From NCBI RefSeq assembly GCF_006542665.1, contig NZ_AP019735.1, forward strand, positions 2,418,001 to 2,482,000: 64,000 bases of DNA, in the 5' to 3' direction. Below, one piece after another: positions 35,637 to 43,932 of the stretch. The stretch comes from Alistipes communis (GTDB taxonomy: Bacteria > Bacteroidota > Bacteroidia > Bacteroidales > Rikenellaceae). The first letter of the stretch is position 1. Each line of letters starts with the position of its first letter. Under the pieces are notes generated by a model, which made no database searches, was not told the DNA's origin, and saw only the letters and a list, made by a program, of their open reading frames with translations. The position numbers and the translations under genes were made by a program.

Positions 35637-36431
35637 ATGAAAATGATGAAACGAACGCTGCTCATGGCGGCAGCCGTGCTGGCGTTGGCCGCCTGCTCGG
35701 ACGATGACGGCCCCGACGGCCCTCAGCTGGTGACCGAAACGGTGACTTTCGAAGATGCGACGCTGAATACCAGCGGAATCCTGACGGGCGAAAAGCTTGC
35801 GGAAGAGGTGACCGGCGATACCGGAACCTACAAGGAGTACTCCGGTACGTTCTATACGTCGGGGACGGCTTCGTTCCAGTGCTATTATTCCGATCAGTGG
35901 GGTTCTTCCTACACGGCCGGATTCACCGTGTCGAACAATACCAACATGGAGACGCCCGGATTCGGAAATCAGTACAGCGTCTACGCCAAGGGCGGAGCGA
36001 AGGATTCCAAGAAGTTCGCCGTGGGCTACTACGATTCGTACAATGCTTCGCAGGGAAAGGCGGGAGCCGTGCCGACGGTGACCTTCTCGAAGAAGGTCAA
36101 CCCGCTGAACATCTGGATCAGCAACAGCACCTATGCTTTCCGCTGGTGGACTTTGGGTGAAGGCGATATGGCGGGAACGATCGCACCTCCCGAGAAGGTC
36201 GACGCGATCCTCTCGATGAGGGGTTACGCCGACGGTACGCTCAAAAAGGAGGTCGCGTTCAAGCTCGTCGACGAGGAGAAGGGGCTGGTCGTCGACGAGT
36301 GGACGAATGTCGACCTGACGCCGCTGGGCTGGGTGGACAAGATCGAGTTCCACTTCGTCTGCGAGAACGTAAATGCTCCGGCCTATTTCTGTATCGACGA
36401 TCTGACGGTGGCCACGGAGTTGAATTATTGA
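35637..36431 (+). CDS. DUF4465 surface lipoprotein, predicted B12-binding (BtuH-like)
   Basis: A 264-residue lipoprotein. The signal peptide ends in the lipobox LAAC, followed by SDDDGPDG, an acidic run of the type that sends Bacteroidetes lipoproteins to the cell surface. The mature part has the beta-sandwich look of DUF4465 (VTFEDATLN near its start, YSGTFYTSGTASF, AGFTVSNNTNMETPGFGNQYSVYA, IWISNSTYAFR, FCIDDLTVATEL at the end). The B12 riboswitch directly upstream indicates B12-repressed expression. I recall that DUF4465-type proteins in gut Bacteroidetes were described as B12-binding (BtuH). No btuB, btuG or transport genes are adjacent. Three in-frame ATGs lie close together (35637, 35643, 35646). 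Confidence 0.78.
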   Translation: MKMMKRTLLMAAAVLALAACSDDDGPDGPQLVTETVTFEDATLNTSGILTGEKLAEEVTGDTGTYKEYSGTFYTSGTASFQCYYSDQWGSSYTAGFTVSNNTNMETPGFGNQYSVYAKGGAKDSKKFAVGYYDSYNASQGKAGAVPTVTFSKKVNPLNIWISNSTYAFRWWTLGEGDMAGTIAPPEKVDAILSMRGYADGTLKKEVAFKLVDEEKGLVVDEWTNVDLTPLGWVDKIEFHFVCENVNAPAYFCIDDLTVATELNY

Positions 36432-36452
36432 CGTGCGCGGTTCCCGGAATCG

Positions 36453-36490
36453 GAAGAGGCCTCTCCGCTGCGGCGGAGAGGCCTCTTCCA
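36453..36490 (+). terminator. terminator of the B12-regulated unit
   Basis: GGAAGAGGCCTCTCCGC pairs with the downstream GGCGGAGAGGCCTCTTCC around a short loop, 21 bp after the stop codon. Confidence 0.85.
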
Positions 36491-36491
36491 T

Positions 36492-37042
36492 TATTTACTG
36501 CGGTATTGCTGAAAGCAACTATATAATATAATTTTACGTCTCGCCGGTCGCCGGTTTTTCGAGCCGTTGCACACGACTGCCTGTCGGTTCACTCGCGGCC
36601 GTGCCGTGTTTGCAGATTGCCCCTCCCCGCCTTGGCGGGACTCCGGGCAAGGTCTGCCTGGATGGCGGGGCTTTGGAAGAGCGGCGGTGTAGAATGGCAT
36701 GTAGTTGTCTTGCTAAAATTCCATATGCCGATGGCTACGATCCGTGTTCGGTCGGATAACGAACGTGGTACTTCCGGAGAGAGCGATGCTGACGACGTTT
36801 CTGCCATGACAGTCTGGCAAGACGGCTGTTGTTCTCGCCTGCCGACCGCAGTTCGGAAAGGGTGGATCCGCAACCGTATCTGCGAACAGCGGTAAGCGGG
36901 AACGGAAGGATTCCCGAACGGCGGTACATCTATACTAACTAAATAATATCTGAAAATCGAATTTGACGAGAAGGCTTATCGAACCACGAAGTATCATGCT
37001 CTCCTTGACGTGATCTATCGGCAACCGATGGATTGAGAAGAA
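36492..37042. other. spacer with a possible gene fragment
   Basis: No complete gene is seen. Near 36950-37036 the forward strand encodes a stretch of about 28 codons (KIEFDEKAYRTTKYHALLD and further) that ends at a TGA and looks protein-like, without a start codon. The rest has open frames on both strands with no recognised motif. It could be the eroded end of a lost gene. Confidence 0.4.
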
Positions 37043-37083
37043 CAAAAAAGAAGACTTCTCAGAAAATTCTGAAAAGTCTTCTT
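37043..37083 (-). terminator. terminator of tRNA-Lys
   Basis: On the minus strand AAGAAGACTT-TCAGA pairs with TCTGA-AAGTCTTCTT, then a run of Ts. It begins immediately after the tRNA 3' end. Confidence 0.85.
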
Positions 37084-37159
37084 TGGTACCCCCTCAGGGG
37101 CTCGAACCCTGGACCCCAACATTAAGAGTGTCGTGCTCTACCAACTGAGCTAAAGAGGC
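37084..37159 (-). tRNA. tRNA-Lys(CUU)
   Basis: A 76-nt tRNA folds on the minus strand: acceptor GCCTCTT with AGGGGGT, D arm GCTC/GAGC, anticodon stem CGACA/TGTTG with loop CTCTTAA (anticodon CTT, reading AAG), variable loop, T arm CAGGG/CCCTG with TTCGAGC loop. The discriminator is A and the CCA end is encoded. A terminator follows directly. Confidence 0.95.
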
Positions 37160-37233
37160 ATCAATCGTTATCCGATTGCGAATGCAAAGGTAGGAATAAT
37201 TTTTTAATCTCCAAAAAACTTTCGAAAAAAAAA

Positions 37234-38553
37234 TTACAGGTCGAGCCGGTCGCTGTTCCATTCGCCGCCCGATTCGGTGTAGATGACCGGCCGGTCGGGT
37301 TCCAACTCTTTCAGGCGCAAATAGCTCTCGTAGAGGTTGATGCCGTTGGCCGACTCGCGGGCGAGCGAGAATGCGACGATCGACGGGTGACGCTTCACGG
37401 CGTGGTAGTGCTGTTGCGTGCGGTCGAGGTAGGCGTCGAGCCACTGCGGATCGTTCGATGGATTGCCTCCCTCCTTGCGCGATAGTCCCGCGCGGCTCGT
37501 GTCGATCGGCAATTGGTCGACGACATAGAATCCCAGCGAATCGCAACGGTTCAGCAGCTCGCGTGAGAGGCGTCCCGCAGGCAGCCGCAGCGTGTTGTAA
37601 CCCAATTTTCTGAGCGTATCCAGTTCGCCGCTCTGCGGTTCGGCCTCGAACTCCTTGACGCGCAGCTCGGCGGGTTCCCCGTTGACGAGCAGCCGCCCCT
37701 TGTCGGCCGCTACCGTGCGGAATCCGACCTTGACGGGGACGTATTCGTTGATCCGCCCTTCGAAACGCGTCTTCACGATCAGCGTGTAGAGGTTCGGCTG
37801 TCCGGCGCTCCACATCTGCGAACGGGGTACGACCTGCATGATGCGCACCGTATCCTCGCGGCGCATGTCGAGCGTGAGATCCTTGTAGCCGTCGAGCACC
37901 TTCGTCGAGTCGGGGGCGATGAGTTCGTAGTAGACGCGTGTGGTCTTGGGATTGAGCGAGTGGGTCTTCATGACGATACCCAGCCCCAGCACGCCGTTGT
38001 TGCCGTCGTCGGCGAGCGCAGCGTCGACCACGACGTCGCGCACGCGCATCTTGGGCTGGGCCATGACGTAGCATTCTCCCAATGCGGGATTGGCTTCGGG
38101 ATTGCGCTGCAACGCATCGGCGACCGCCGGTGCGAAGAGCGTGACGGTCACCCGGTTTTTCCCTTCCGTGGCCAGACGGGTGATGTCGAAGTCGGCCGGC
38201 GTCGCGCCGTCCTGCACATATCCCGCACGTTTGCCGTTGACCGTCACCTCGTAGGACGATCCTGCCGAGGCCACGTGCAGGAAGAGTTCGCGGTCGATCC
38301 ATGCGAAGGGCATGGTGAACTCGCCCGTGAGCAGACGCCCCGATTCGTTGCGCTCCTCCTGCCAGTCGGCGACCGGGCGCAGGTAGCGCGATGCGGCGCG
38401 GTCGAAGGTCAGCGCGTCGGACAGCGTGGAGTAGGCCACGATCTCGCTGCGGGGGGCGTCGCGGTCGATGGCCACCGTCGCGGGCGAGTCGTAGGACTGG
38501 GCGGCGGCGCCGAGCGTCGAAAAGAGGGCTGTGACGAGGGGAATGTATCGCAT
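37234..38553 (-). CDS. secreted GH2-like protein, truncated catalytic barrel
   Basis: A 439-residue exported protein (signal peptide 1-19). The order of domains is that of glycoside hydrolase family 2: a jelly-roll sugar-binding domain (about 40-180), an immunoglobulin-like domain (about 190-300) and the start of a TIM barrel (VNGEPAELRVKEFEAEPQ, LRKLGYNTLRLPAGRLSRELLNRCDSLGFYVVDQLP). The acid/base region reads FSLARES (Glu400), where active enzymes have SLGNES. The protein ends 39 residues later, before the nucleophile. Catalysis as a glycosidase is therefore doubtful. Downstream sequence is non-coding in all frames, so I see no frameshift to explain it. Confidence 0.7.
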   Translation of the reverse strand: MRYIPLVTALFSTLGAAAQSYDSPATVAIDRDAPRSEIVAYSTLSDALTFDRAASRYLRPVADWQEERNESGRLLTGEFTMPFAWIDRELFLHVASAGSSYEVTVNGKRAGYVQDGATPADFDITRLATEGKNRVTVTLFAPAVADALQRNPEANPALGECYVMAQPKMRVRDVVVDAALADDGNNGVLGLGIVMKTHSLNPKTTRVYYELIAPDSTKVLDGYKDLTLDMRREDTVRIMQVVPRSQMWSAGQPNLYTLIVKTRFEGRINEYVPVKVGFRTVAADKGRLLVNGEPAELRVKEFEAEPQSGELDTLRKLGYNTLRLPAGRLSRELLNRCDSLGFYVVDQLPIDTSRAGLSRKEGGNPSNDPQWLDAYLDRTQQHYHAVKRHPSIVAFSLARESANGINLYESYLRLKELEPDRPVIYTESGGEWNSDRLDL

Positions 38554-38559
38554 AATTCG

Positions 38560-38567
38560 TATATTTG
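38560..38567 (+). promoter_or_regulatory. -7 box for the HsdR-N-like gene
   Basis: TATATTTG fits TAnnTTTG, 34 bp before the start codon. No clear -33 partner. Confidence 0.5.
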
Positions 38568-38601
38568 TCCTGCGTAAAGTTACAAATTTTTTCGGAACAC
38601 G

Positions 38602-39063
38602 ATGTCTTCGTACCCCAAATTGAATTTTCCTGCGGTCAAATTGCGTGCCTCGCGGCGCGGCGACCGGACGCTCGTGTGGGACGATCTGCGGGCGATGTGG
38701 CTGGTGCTCACACCCGAAGAGTGGGTGCGCCGTCACCTGATCGCCTACCTCGAAACGGGGTGCGGCGCAGCCCGTCGGCGCATCGTGCAGGAGTATCCGG
38801 TGGCGATGAACGGTGCGCCGCAGCGGGCCGATGTGGTGGTGGTGGACGATGATGCGCAGCCGTTGGTGCTCTGCGAATGCAAAGCGCCCGAAATACCGAT
38901 CGACCGGCATGTGCTGGCGCAGGCCGTGCGCTACAACTCGGTGCTCGGCGCCCGCTATCTGGTGCTGACCAACGGCCGGTCGCATTATTGTTACGAACTC
39001 GTAGAAGGCGAGTATCGCCAGTGCGACCGCTTCCCTTCGATCGGTTCCGGCATGGGCGACTGA
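38602..39063 (+). CDS. orphan type I restriction R-subunit N-terminal-like protein
   Basis: A 153-residue single-domain protein matching the HSDR_N_2 family: a PD-(D/E)XK nuclease-like core with QRADVVVVDDDAQPLVLCECKAP (Asp and ExK-like residues) and IDRHVLAQAVRYNSVLGARYLVLTNG. The helicase, specificity and methylase parts of a restriction system are absent around it. Such stand-alone proteins are widespread in Bacteroidetes as housekeeping genes of unknown role, so restriction should not be assumed. It converges on the acyltransferase gene with a 10-bp gap. Confidence 0.75.
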   Translation: MSSYPKLNFPAVKLRASRRGDRTLVWDDLRAMWLVLTPEEWVRRHLIAYLETGCGAARRRIVQEYPVAMNGAPQRADVVVVDDDAQPLVLCECKAPEIPIDRHVLAQAVRYNSVLGARYLVLTNGRSHYCYELVEGEYRQCDRFPSIGSGMGD

Positions 39064-39073
39064 GGCCGTGCGG

Positions 39074-40228
39074 CTACCTGCGTGTGGGCAGGAACCGTCG
39101 GGTGAGGAGCCTCCGTACCGGTTCGTCGTAGAGTTTCAGACACAGATAGGCCAGCAGCACCGACCCTGCGACGAGTGCCGCCGCGCCGGGCAGCGACTGC
39201 GCAAAGGTGAGTCCTTCGTTTTTCACCCATGCGTAATAGAGGTAGATGAAGGGGTAGTGCACCATGTAGAGCGGGTAAGAGATGTCCCCCAGAAATTTGC
39301 AGAGGCGGGCGGTCAGCCGGTCGGTCGTCCGGCCCGAGGCGCCGATATAGACGATGAGCGGGAAGAGCACGATGGCGCAGAAGGCGTCGTAGAGCCCGTT
39401 CATCCACAAATGTTCGCTTCCGCCGATGCGCGGCACGGCCGCTGCGGCGACGATTGCCAGACTGCCGATCCAGAAGGCGCCTCTGACAGCGACGGGTCTG
39501 AATACGCGCGACAGCAGCAGACCCGCCGAAAAGGCGAACAGCAGCCGCAGCGAACCGCCCGCGATGTTGTCGCCCGTCAGCGCGAATCCCACGCAGATAT
39601 CGCCGTAAGGCCCCCACAGGGCGAATGCGGCCAGTCCGCACCCCGCCAGCGCGACCCATGCGGCGAGTGCCCGAGTGGGGAGCCTGCGCAGGAGGAAGGC
39701 GTAGAGAAGGTTGCCGATATACTCGAAGAAGAGCGACCAGCTGGGGCCGTTGAGCGGATACATCTCGCCGACGCCCCGGATTTCGACGCCGGGCGTCGCG
39801 GGGATCATCAGTGCGTTCATCAGCGTGGCTGCGAGCAGCGCCGCGACCGTGACCTTCGAGACGTCCCACACGGAGCACCCCTGCGTGTAGAACATCGCAG
39901 CGCCGATGAGTGCGCCGATGACGACCATAGGTTGCAGGCGGATGAGACGGCGTTTGAGAAACTCGCCGACCGACATGCGCCGCCAGCGGTCGTCGTAGGC
40001 GTAACCGACGACGAAGCCCGAGAGGATGAAGAAGAAGTCGACGGCCAGATAGCCGTGGTTGATCCGCTGGTCGAGATGGCTCGTGGCGTAGGCTTCGAAG
40101 AGGTGGAAGCAGACGACGGTCAGCGCGGCTACGCCGCGCAGTCCGTCGAGGATGTCGTAGTGGGGTTTCGTGTCGGCGAATGCGGATGCCGAAATACGGG
40201 CTTCCGCCGTCTGCATCGGGTTTGTCAT
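39074..40228 (-). CDS. acyltransferase family 3 membrane protein
   Basis: A 384-residue integral membrane protein with about ten helices. The opening segment YDILDGLRGVAALTVVCFHLFEAY is the conserved start of acyltransferase-3 proteins (OatA/WecH type), with the catalytic His in CFHLFE, and FFFILSGFVVGYAYDDR follows. These enzymes O-acetylate or otherwise acylate exported sugars. The polymer modified is unknown; no glycan cluster surrounds it. It has its own promoter and appears monocistronic. Confidence 0.85.
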   Translation of the reverse strand: MTNPMQTAEARISASAFADTKPHYDILDGLRGVAALTVVCFHLFEAYATSHLDQRINHGYLAVDFFFILSGFVVGYAYDDRWRRMSVGEFLKRRLIRLQPMVVIGALIGAAMFYTQGCSVWDVSKVTVAALLAATLMNALMIPATPGVEIRGVGEMYPLNGPSWSLFFEYIGNLLYAFLLRRLPTRALAAWVALAGCGLAAFALWGPYGDICVGFALTGDNIAGGSLRLLFAFSAGLLLSRVFRPVAVRGAFWIGSLAIVAAAAVPRIGGSEHLWMNGLYDAFCAIVLFPLIVYIGASGRTTDRLTARLCKFLGDISYPLYMVHYPFIYLYYAWVKNEGLTFAQSLPGAAALVAGSVLLAYLCLKLYDEPVRRLLTRRFLPTRR

Positions 40229-40254
40229 CGTTGGGGGTTTCGGGTTAGCGCCTG

Positions 40255-40262
40255 CAAATATA
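40255..40262 (-). promoter_or_regulatory. -7 box for the acyltransferase gene
   Basis: Minus-strand TATATTTG fits TAnnTTTG and lies 26 bp before the ATG. The -33 is weak. Confidence 0.5.
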
Positions 40263-40465
40263 CGGTGAATTCGCGAGTTTTCGACATCGGATGCGAACGG
40301 ACTTCCGGTGCGGCGTGCGGCCGCCGGCCGTTCGGACCGATTTCGGGAGGAATTTCGTCCGTCGCGACAGGAGGGAACTTACGACTGTCGCGCGATTTGG
40401 CGGATATTTTTTTGATATTCCGAAATATTCGTCCGAAATTTGTCGATGCAATACCCCGAAGAGTG
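40263..40465. other. spacer, no gene
   Basis: Nothing beyond the divergent promoters at both ends of the 543-bp gap is supported. The part from 40495 to 40771 is the leader of the beta-barrel gene. Confidence 0.4.
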
Positions 40466-40494
40466 TTGTAAGTCGAAAACATTTTCTAACTTTG
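40466..40494 (+). promoter_or_regulatory. promoter of the beta-barrel gene
   Basis: TTG (40466-40468) and TAACTTTG (40487-40494) are spaced by 18 bp. The leader is long, about 270 nt, with no riboswitch I recognise. Confidence 0.5.
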
Positions 40495-40771
40495 TCGTGC
40501 TGTCTTGCGGGATAGCGACATATTATTAGTGAAAGTGTTTCGCTAAATCCTTGTTCCGAAATCTGGAAAATTTCAATTGCATCAGGGATAGGCAGTACAA
40601 ACACTCGTCACCGTGTACGGTTATATCGTTCCCGATATACTGTTCGGTGTGGGGTATTGTTTATTTGATGCAAGGTATTCCAGAACCTCGGAACAGATAG
40701 ACGAACGACTCCACACTTTCTTTTAGAATAACCCTGCGCAGGAGTCGAGCGGGATGACAATAACAGTCAAG

Positions 40772-41509
40772 ATGAAGAAATTTACTTTTTTACTGGTGCT
40801 GGCGATCGTCAGCGTCGGTATCGGGACAGTCTCGGCCCAGTCGTTACAGGAGGTCGTCTATCTGAAAAACGGCAGTGTGATTCGAGGAACGATCATCGAA
40901 CAGGTTCCCAACGAATCGTTGAAAATCCAGACATCCGACGGCAGTGTGTTCGCCTATAAAATGGCCGATGTCGAGAAAATTTCAAAGGAACAGGTCAATG
41001 GTCGATCTGCCGGGAATGCGTTAACCGGTAGTGCCGCAGGTTTCAGCGGAAACGGACGCGGGCCGCAAAAGGGGTATCGGGGATTCGTCGATCTGGGCTA
41101 TACGATCGGAACGGGCGATTTCGGACTGGATCGCGTCGAGTTTTCGACTTCGCACGGCTATCAGATTCTACCTTGCTTTTTTGCCGGCGTCGGTGTCGGT
41201 GCGCACTATTATTCCGATGCGGATGCAGTCGAGATTCCGATTTTCGCCGATCTGCGGGCCGATCTGCTGAAACACTCCGTATGTCCGTTTATCGATATGA
41301 AGATCGGATATACGGTGCATGAGGATACGGGTTTCTATTTTAATCCGATGGTCGGCGTCCGTTTTGCTGTCGGATCGCGGAGCGCTGTGAACTTCGGTAT
41401 CGGCTATACGATGCAGCGGATCGAGTTCTGGTATAGCTACGACGGTTATAGTTATTCCGATTCGATCAATTGCGGAGGGTTCAGCATCAAACTCGGGTTC
41501 GAATTTTAA
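40772..41509 (+). CDS. outer-membrane beta-barrel protein
   Basis: A 245-residue exported protein. The signal peptide starts at MKKFTFLLVLAIVSVG and ends at SAQS. Residues 25-80 (VYLKNGSVIRGTIIEQVPNESLKIQTSDGS) form a small domain with the KNGSVIRGTIIE phrase seen in many Bacteroidetes envelope proteins. The rest has alternating aromatic strands ending in FSIKLGFEF, an outer-membrane barrel C-terminus with a final Phe. The start at 40772 is preferred; an in-frame ATG at 40754 would add six residues. Function unknown. Codon use is less GC-rich than its neighbours. Confidence 0.72.
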   Translation: MKKFTFLLVLAIVSVGIGTVSAQSLQEVVYLKNGSVIRGTIIEQVPNESLKIQTSDGSVFAYKMADVEKISKEQVNGRSAGNALTGSAAGFSGNGRGPQKGYRGFVDLGYTIGTGDFGLDRVEFSTSHGYQILPCFFAGVGVGAHYYSDADAVEIPIFADLRADLLKHSVCPFIDMKIGYTVHEDTGFYFNPMVGVRFAVGSRSAVNFGIGYTMQRIEFWYSYDGYSYSDSINCGGFSIKLGFEF

Positions 41510-41530
41510 GGATCGCCCGAGGAACAGGGA

Positions 41531-41558
41531 GGCACGACTGGAGACAGCCGTGCCTTTT
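41531..41558 (+). terminator. terminator of the beta-barrel gene
   Basis: GGCACG-A-CTG pairs with CAG-C-CGTGCC around GAGA, followed by TTTT. Confidence 0.75.
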
Positions 41559-41794
41559 CATTCTCCGTGCAGGTGCGTGACCGCCCCCCCCCGGGCGTGC
41601 GTCGTCGGCCTTTTCGGTGCAGGCCGCGAAGGTTTCGCGGCCACTTGTGCCGCGGGGACGGAGTGGCGTTCGTCCGCAGGGAAGAAGATATGCCTTTGGC
41701 ATCGCTTGCCGTACGGGAAGGATTGACGGTGCCGTGGGCGCGGCCAGTGTGCGAAACGGTCGGGTCCGGAAGCGGCGATTTCGAAAAAAAGAGT
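41559..41794. other. spacer with a run of nine C
   Basis: No gene is supported. A homopolymer of nine C occurs at 41584-41592. The remainder is GC-rich until the promoter at 41795. Confidence 0.4.
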
Positions 41795-41802
41795 TATATT
41801 TG
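41795..41802 (+). promoter_or_regulatory. -7 box for the Bcr/CflA gene
   Basis: TATATTTG fits TAnnTTTG. The leader to 41906 is about 100 nt and holds the palindrome ACAACATGTTGT. Confidence 0.5.
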
Positions 41803-41905
41803 CACCGTAAAACAACATGTTGTGCGCGTCACGTAAGTCTGGTTGTGACGAGTACTGCATGTTTTTTTTGTGGACATGATCGATTGTTTCAAAATAAGAC
41901 AAAAG

Positions 41906-43081
41906 ATGAATCGCAACAACGAAAATTACACGTTTCTTTTCGTGACGCTCGGCCTGCTTACGGCATTCGGGCCGTTCGTCACCGATTTCTACCTGCCGGC
42001 GCTTCCTGCACTGGCTGACTATTTCCGTTCGTCGGCGTCGATGGCGCAGATGAGTCTGACGACCGGCATGTTCGGCTTGGCCGTCGGACAGGTCTTCATC
42101 GGTCCGATCAGCGACCGTTACGGCCGGCGTATGCCGTTGCTGGTTTCGATGGCTGCCTTCATCGTGGCGACGGCGCTCTGTATCGTCGCGCCGAATATCT
42201 ACCTGTTCAACCTCCTGCGCCTGTTCCAAGGATTTACGGCTGCCGGAGGTATCGTACTCGCCCGTTCGATCGCTACGGATATGTATACCGGCAACGAGCT
42301 CACCCTGTTCATCGCCATGATTTCGGCTGTCAACGGCGTCGCTCCGGTCGTGGCACCCGTCGTCGGCGGTATGCTGCTGGATTTCACCTCGTGGAAGGGG
42401 ACGTTCGTTCAGCTGTTGCTCGTCGGCGCTGCGCTGCTGGTCTTGTGTTCGCAGGTGCGCGAATCGCTGCCTGTCGCACGGCGTTCGGCGCGCGGCGTGC
42501 TGTCGGCCTTCGCCGCCTACGGCAAGGTGTTCCGAAATCCGAAATATGTCGCTTTTCTGGCGGCTTATGCCTCGTCGATGCTGGTGCTGTTCGCCTATAT
42601 CTCCGCTTCGCCGTTCATTCTGCAACAGGGGTACGGACTTTCGCCATTGGCGTTCGGACTTTGTTTTGCAGCCAACGCCGTCGGTATCGGTGTCGGTTGT
42701 GCCGTGGCGGGCCGGTTTGCCGACTCGTATCGCGGACTGCGCATCGGCGGCGGCGCGTCCGTCTTTATGGCCATCGTCACGGCGGCCGCTCTGTGGATGA
42801 AAGCGCCGATCGCGGTCGTCGAACCGGCCTTTTTCCTGCTGATGTTCGCCTTCGGGATGATCCAGCCCGCCGGCACGTCGATCGTCCTCGACTGCGAACG
42901 CGATAATGCGGGAGCGGCTTCGGCGGCGCTCGGCGCGTCGGGTTTCCTTATGGGCGGTATCGTTTCGCCGTTGGTCGGCATCGGCGACGTCTTCGTCGCC
43001 TGCGGCGCCGCGGTTCTGCTGGGCGCGGTGTCGACGGCCGGCTTCATCCGTTATGCCTGTCGGCGCTGGCCTGCGGCGTGA
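41906..43081 (+). CDS. Bcr/CflA-type MFS drug exporter
   Basis: A 391-residue transporter with twelve predicted helices. FGPFVTDFYLPALPALADYF in the first helix is the signature of the Bcr/CflA (bicyclomycin/chloramphenicol resistance) branch, and GPISDRYGRRMPLL is the conserved MFS loop after helix 2. It would export small toxic molecules with proton exchange. The ATG at 41906 is chosen because the first helix starts about 12 residues later; upstream in-frame starts add a charged stretch. It ends at a strong shared terminator. Confidence 0.85.
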   Translation: MNRNNENYTFLFVTLGLLTAFGPFVTDFYLPALPALADYFRSSASMAQMSLTTGMFGLAVGQVFIGPISDRYGRRMPLLVSMAAFIVATALCIVAPNIYLFNLLRLFQGFTAAGGIVLARSIATDMYTGNELTLFIAMISAVNGVAPVVAPVVGGMLLDFTSWKGTFVQLLLVGAALLVLCSQVRESLPVARRSARGVLSAFAAYGKVFRNPKYVAFLAAYASSMLVLFAYISASPFILQQGYGLSPLAFGLCFAANAVGIGVGCAVAGRFADSYRGLRIGGGASVFMAIVTAAALWMKAPIAVVEPAFFLLMFAFGMIQPAGTSIVLDCERDNAGAASAALGASGFLMGGIVSPLVGIGDVFVACGAAVLLGAVSTAGFIRYACRRWPAA

Positions 43082-43110
43082 GCCTCGGATGGAGTGAGGC
43101 GTTTTATGTA

Positions 43111-43146
43111 TTCAGCCCTGCCGCAAACGTTTGCGGCAGGGCTGAA
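43111..43146. terminator. perfect palindromic bidirectional terminator
   Basis: TTCAGCCCTGCCGCAAAC (43111-43128) is followed directly by its reverse complement. It lies between the convergent exporter and response-regulator genes. Confidence 0.85.
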
Positions 43147-43170
43147 TTTATGGGGGCGACGGCCTTCCGT

Positions 43171-43932
43171 TCAGAGCGTATTGTAGGCCTTCTCGGTATA
43201 GGCGGCGAAGGTTTCGCGGTAATTCTCGCCGATGGGAACGAAGTCGTTTTCGTCGGTCGAGAAGAAGATGCGCCCCTTGGCGTAGCCGGCGATGCGGCGC
43301 AGGTTGACGATGTAGGAACGGTGTACGCGCATGAAGGTGTCGGCGGGCAGCACCGTTTCCATCTTTTTGAGCCGGTAGAGCGTGGTGAGTGTCTTGCCTT
43401 CGGTCGTGTGGATGCGCACGTATTCGCCCATGCTTTCCAGGTAGATGATGTTCTCGAATTTGACCAGCGAGACCATGTGGTCGGTCTTGATCGAGAGAAA
43501 TTCGCGGCTGTCCTGCGGCAGCGAGATGCTTTCCGTCGTCTCTTCGGGATGTTCGCGGCGGCTGCGGATGAGCTCGGAGAGCGATTTGGCCCGCTGTGCG
43601 GCACGGTTGAACTCGTCGAAACCGAAGGGTTTGAGCAGGTAGTCGATCGCTTCGAGCTTGAACCCCTCGACGGCGTATTCGGAGTAGGCGGTCGTGAAGA
43701 CGATCATCGGCCGCTGCTCCGCGGAGAGCGAGCGCACGAAATCGATGCCGCTGAGATCGGGCATGTTGATGTCGCAGAAGATCAGATCCACGGACTGTTC
43801 TTCGAGCGCGCGGGAGGCTTCGAGCGCGTTGCGGTATTCGCCCGCAAGTTCCAGAAAGGGAACGCGTGCGATGTAGGTGCGCAGCTGGCGCAGTGCGAGC
43901 GGTTCGTCGTCGATGGCGATGCATTTAATCAT
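43171..43932 (-). CDS. LytTR-family response regulator
   Basis: A 253-residue regulator. The receiver domain has the acidic pocket IDDE at residues 7-10, the phospho-acceptor Asp54 in FCDINMPDLSG, the Thr in VFTTAYS and the Lys in LLKPFGFDEF. The C-terminal LytTR DNA-binding domain (about 145-250) has YLESMGEYVRIHT and FMRVHRSYIVNL. The start at 43932 overlaps the kinase stop by 8 bp, so the pair is translationally coupled. The target genes are not apparent. Confidence 0.9.
   Translation of the reverse strand: MIKCIAIDDEPLALRQLRTYIARVPFLELAGEYRNALEASRALEEQSVDLIFCDINMPDLSGIDFVRSLSAEQRPMIVFTTAYSEYAVEGFKLEAIDYLLKPFGFDEFNRAAQRAKSLSELIRSRREHPEETTESISLPQDSREFLSIKTDHMVSLVKFENIIYLESMGEYVRIHTTEGKTLTTLYRLKKMETVLPADTFMRVHRSYIVNLRRIAGYAKGRIFFSTDENDFVPIGENYRETFAAYTEKAYNTL

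Noticed and set aside
37160..37233. A frameshifted remainder of the GH2-like gene downstream of its stop.
   Set aside because: The 74 bp between its stop and the tRNA gene are A/T-rich and non-coding in all frames.
37094..38302. A minus-strand frame ending in SLAQLVEHDTLNVG.
   Set aside because: That ending is the familiar false translation of a tRNA gene; the rest lies in another frame of the GH2-like gene.
38602..39063. Part of a type I restriction-modification system.
   Set aside because: No hsdM, hsdS or helicase domain occurs in the window, so the protein is described only as an orphan domain.
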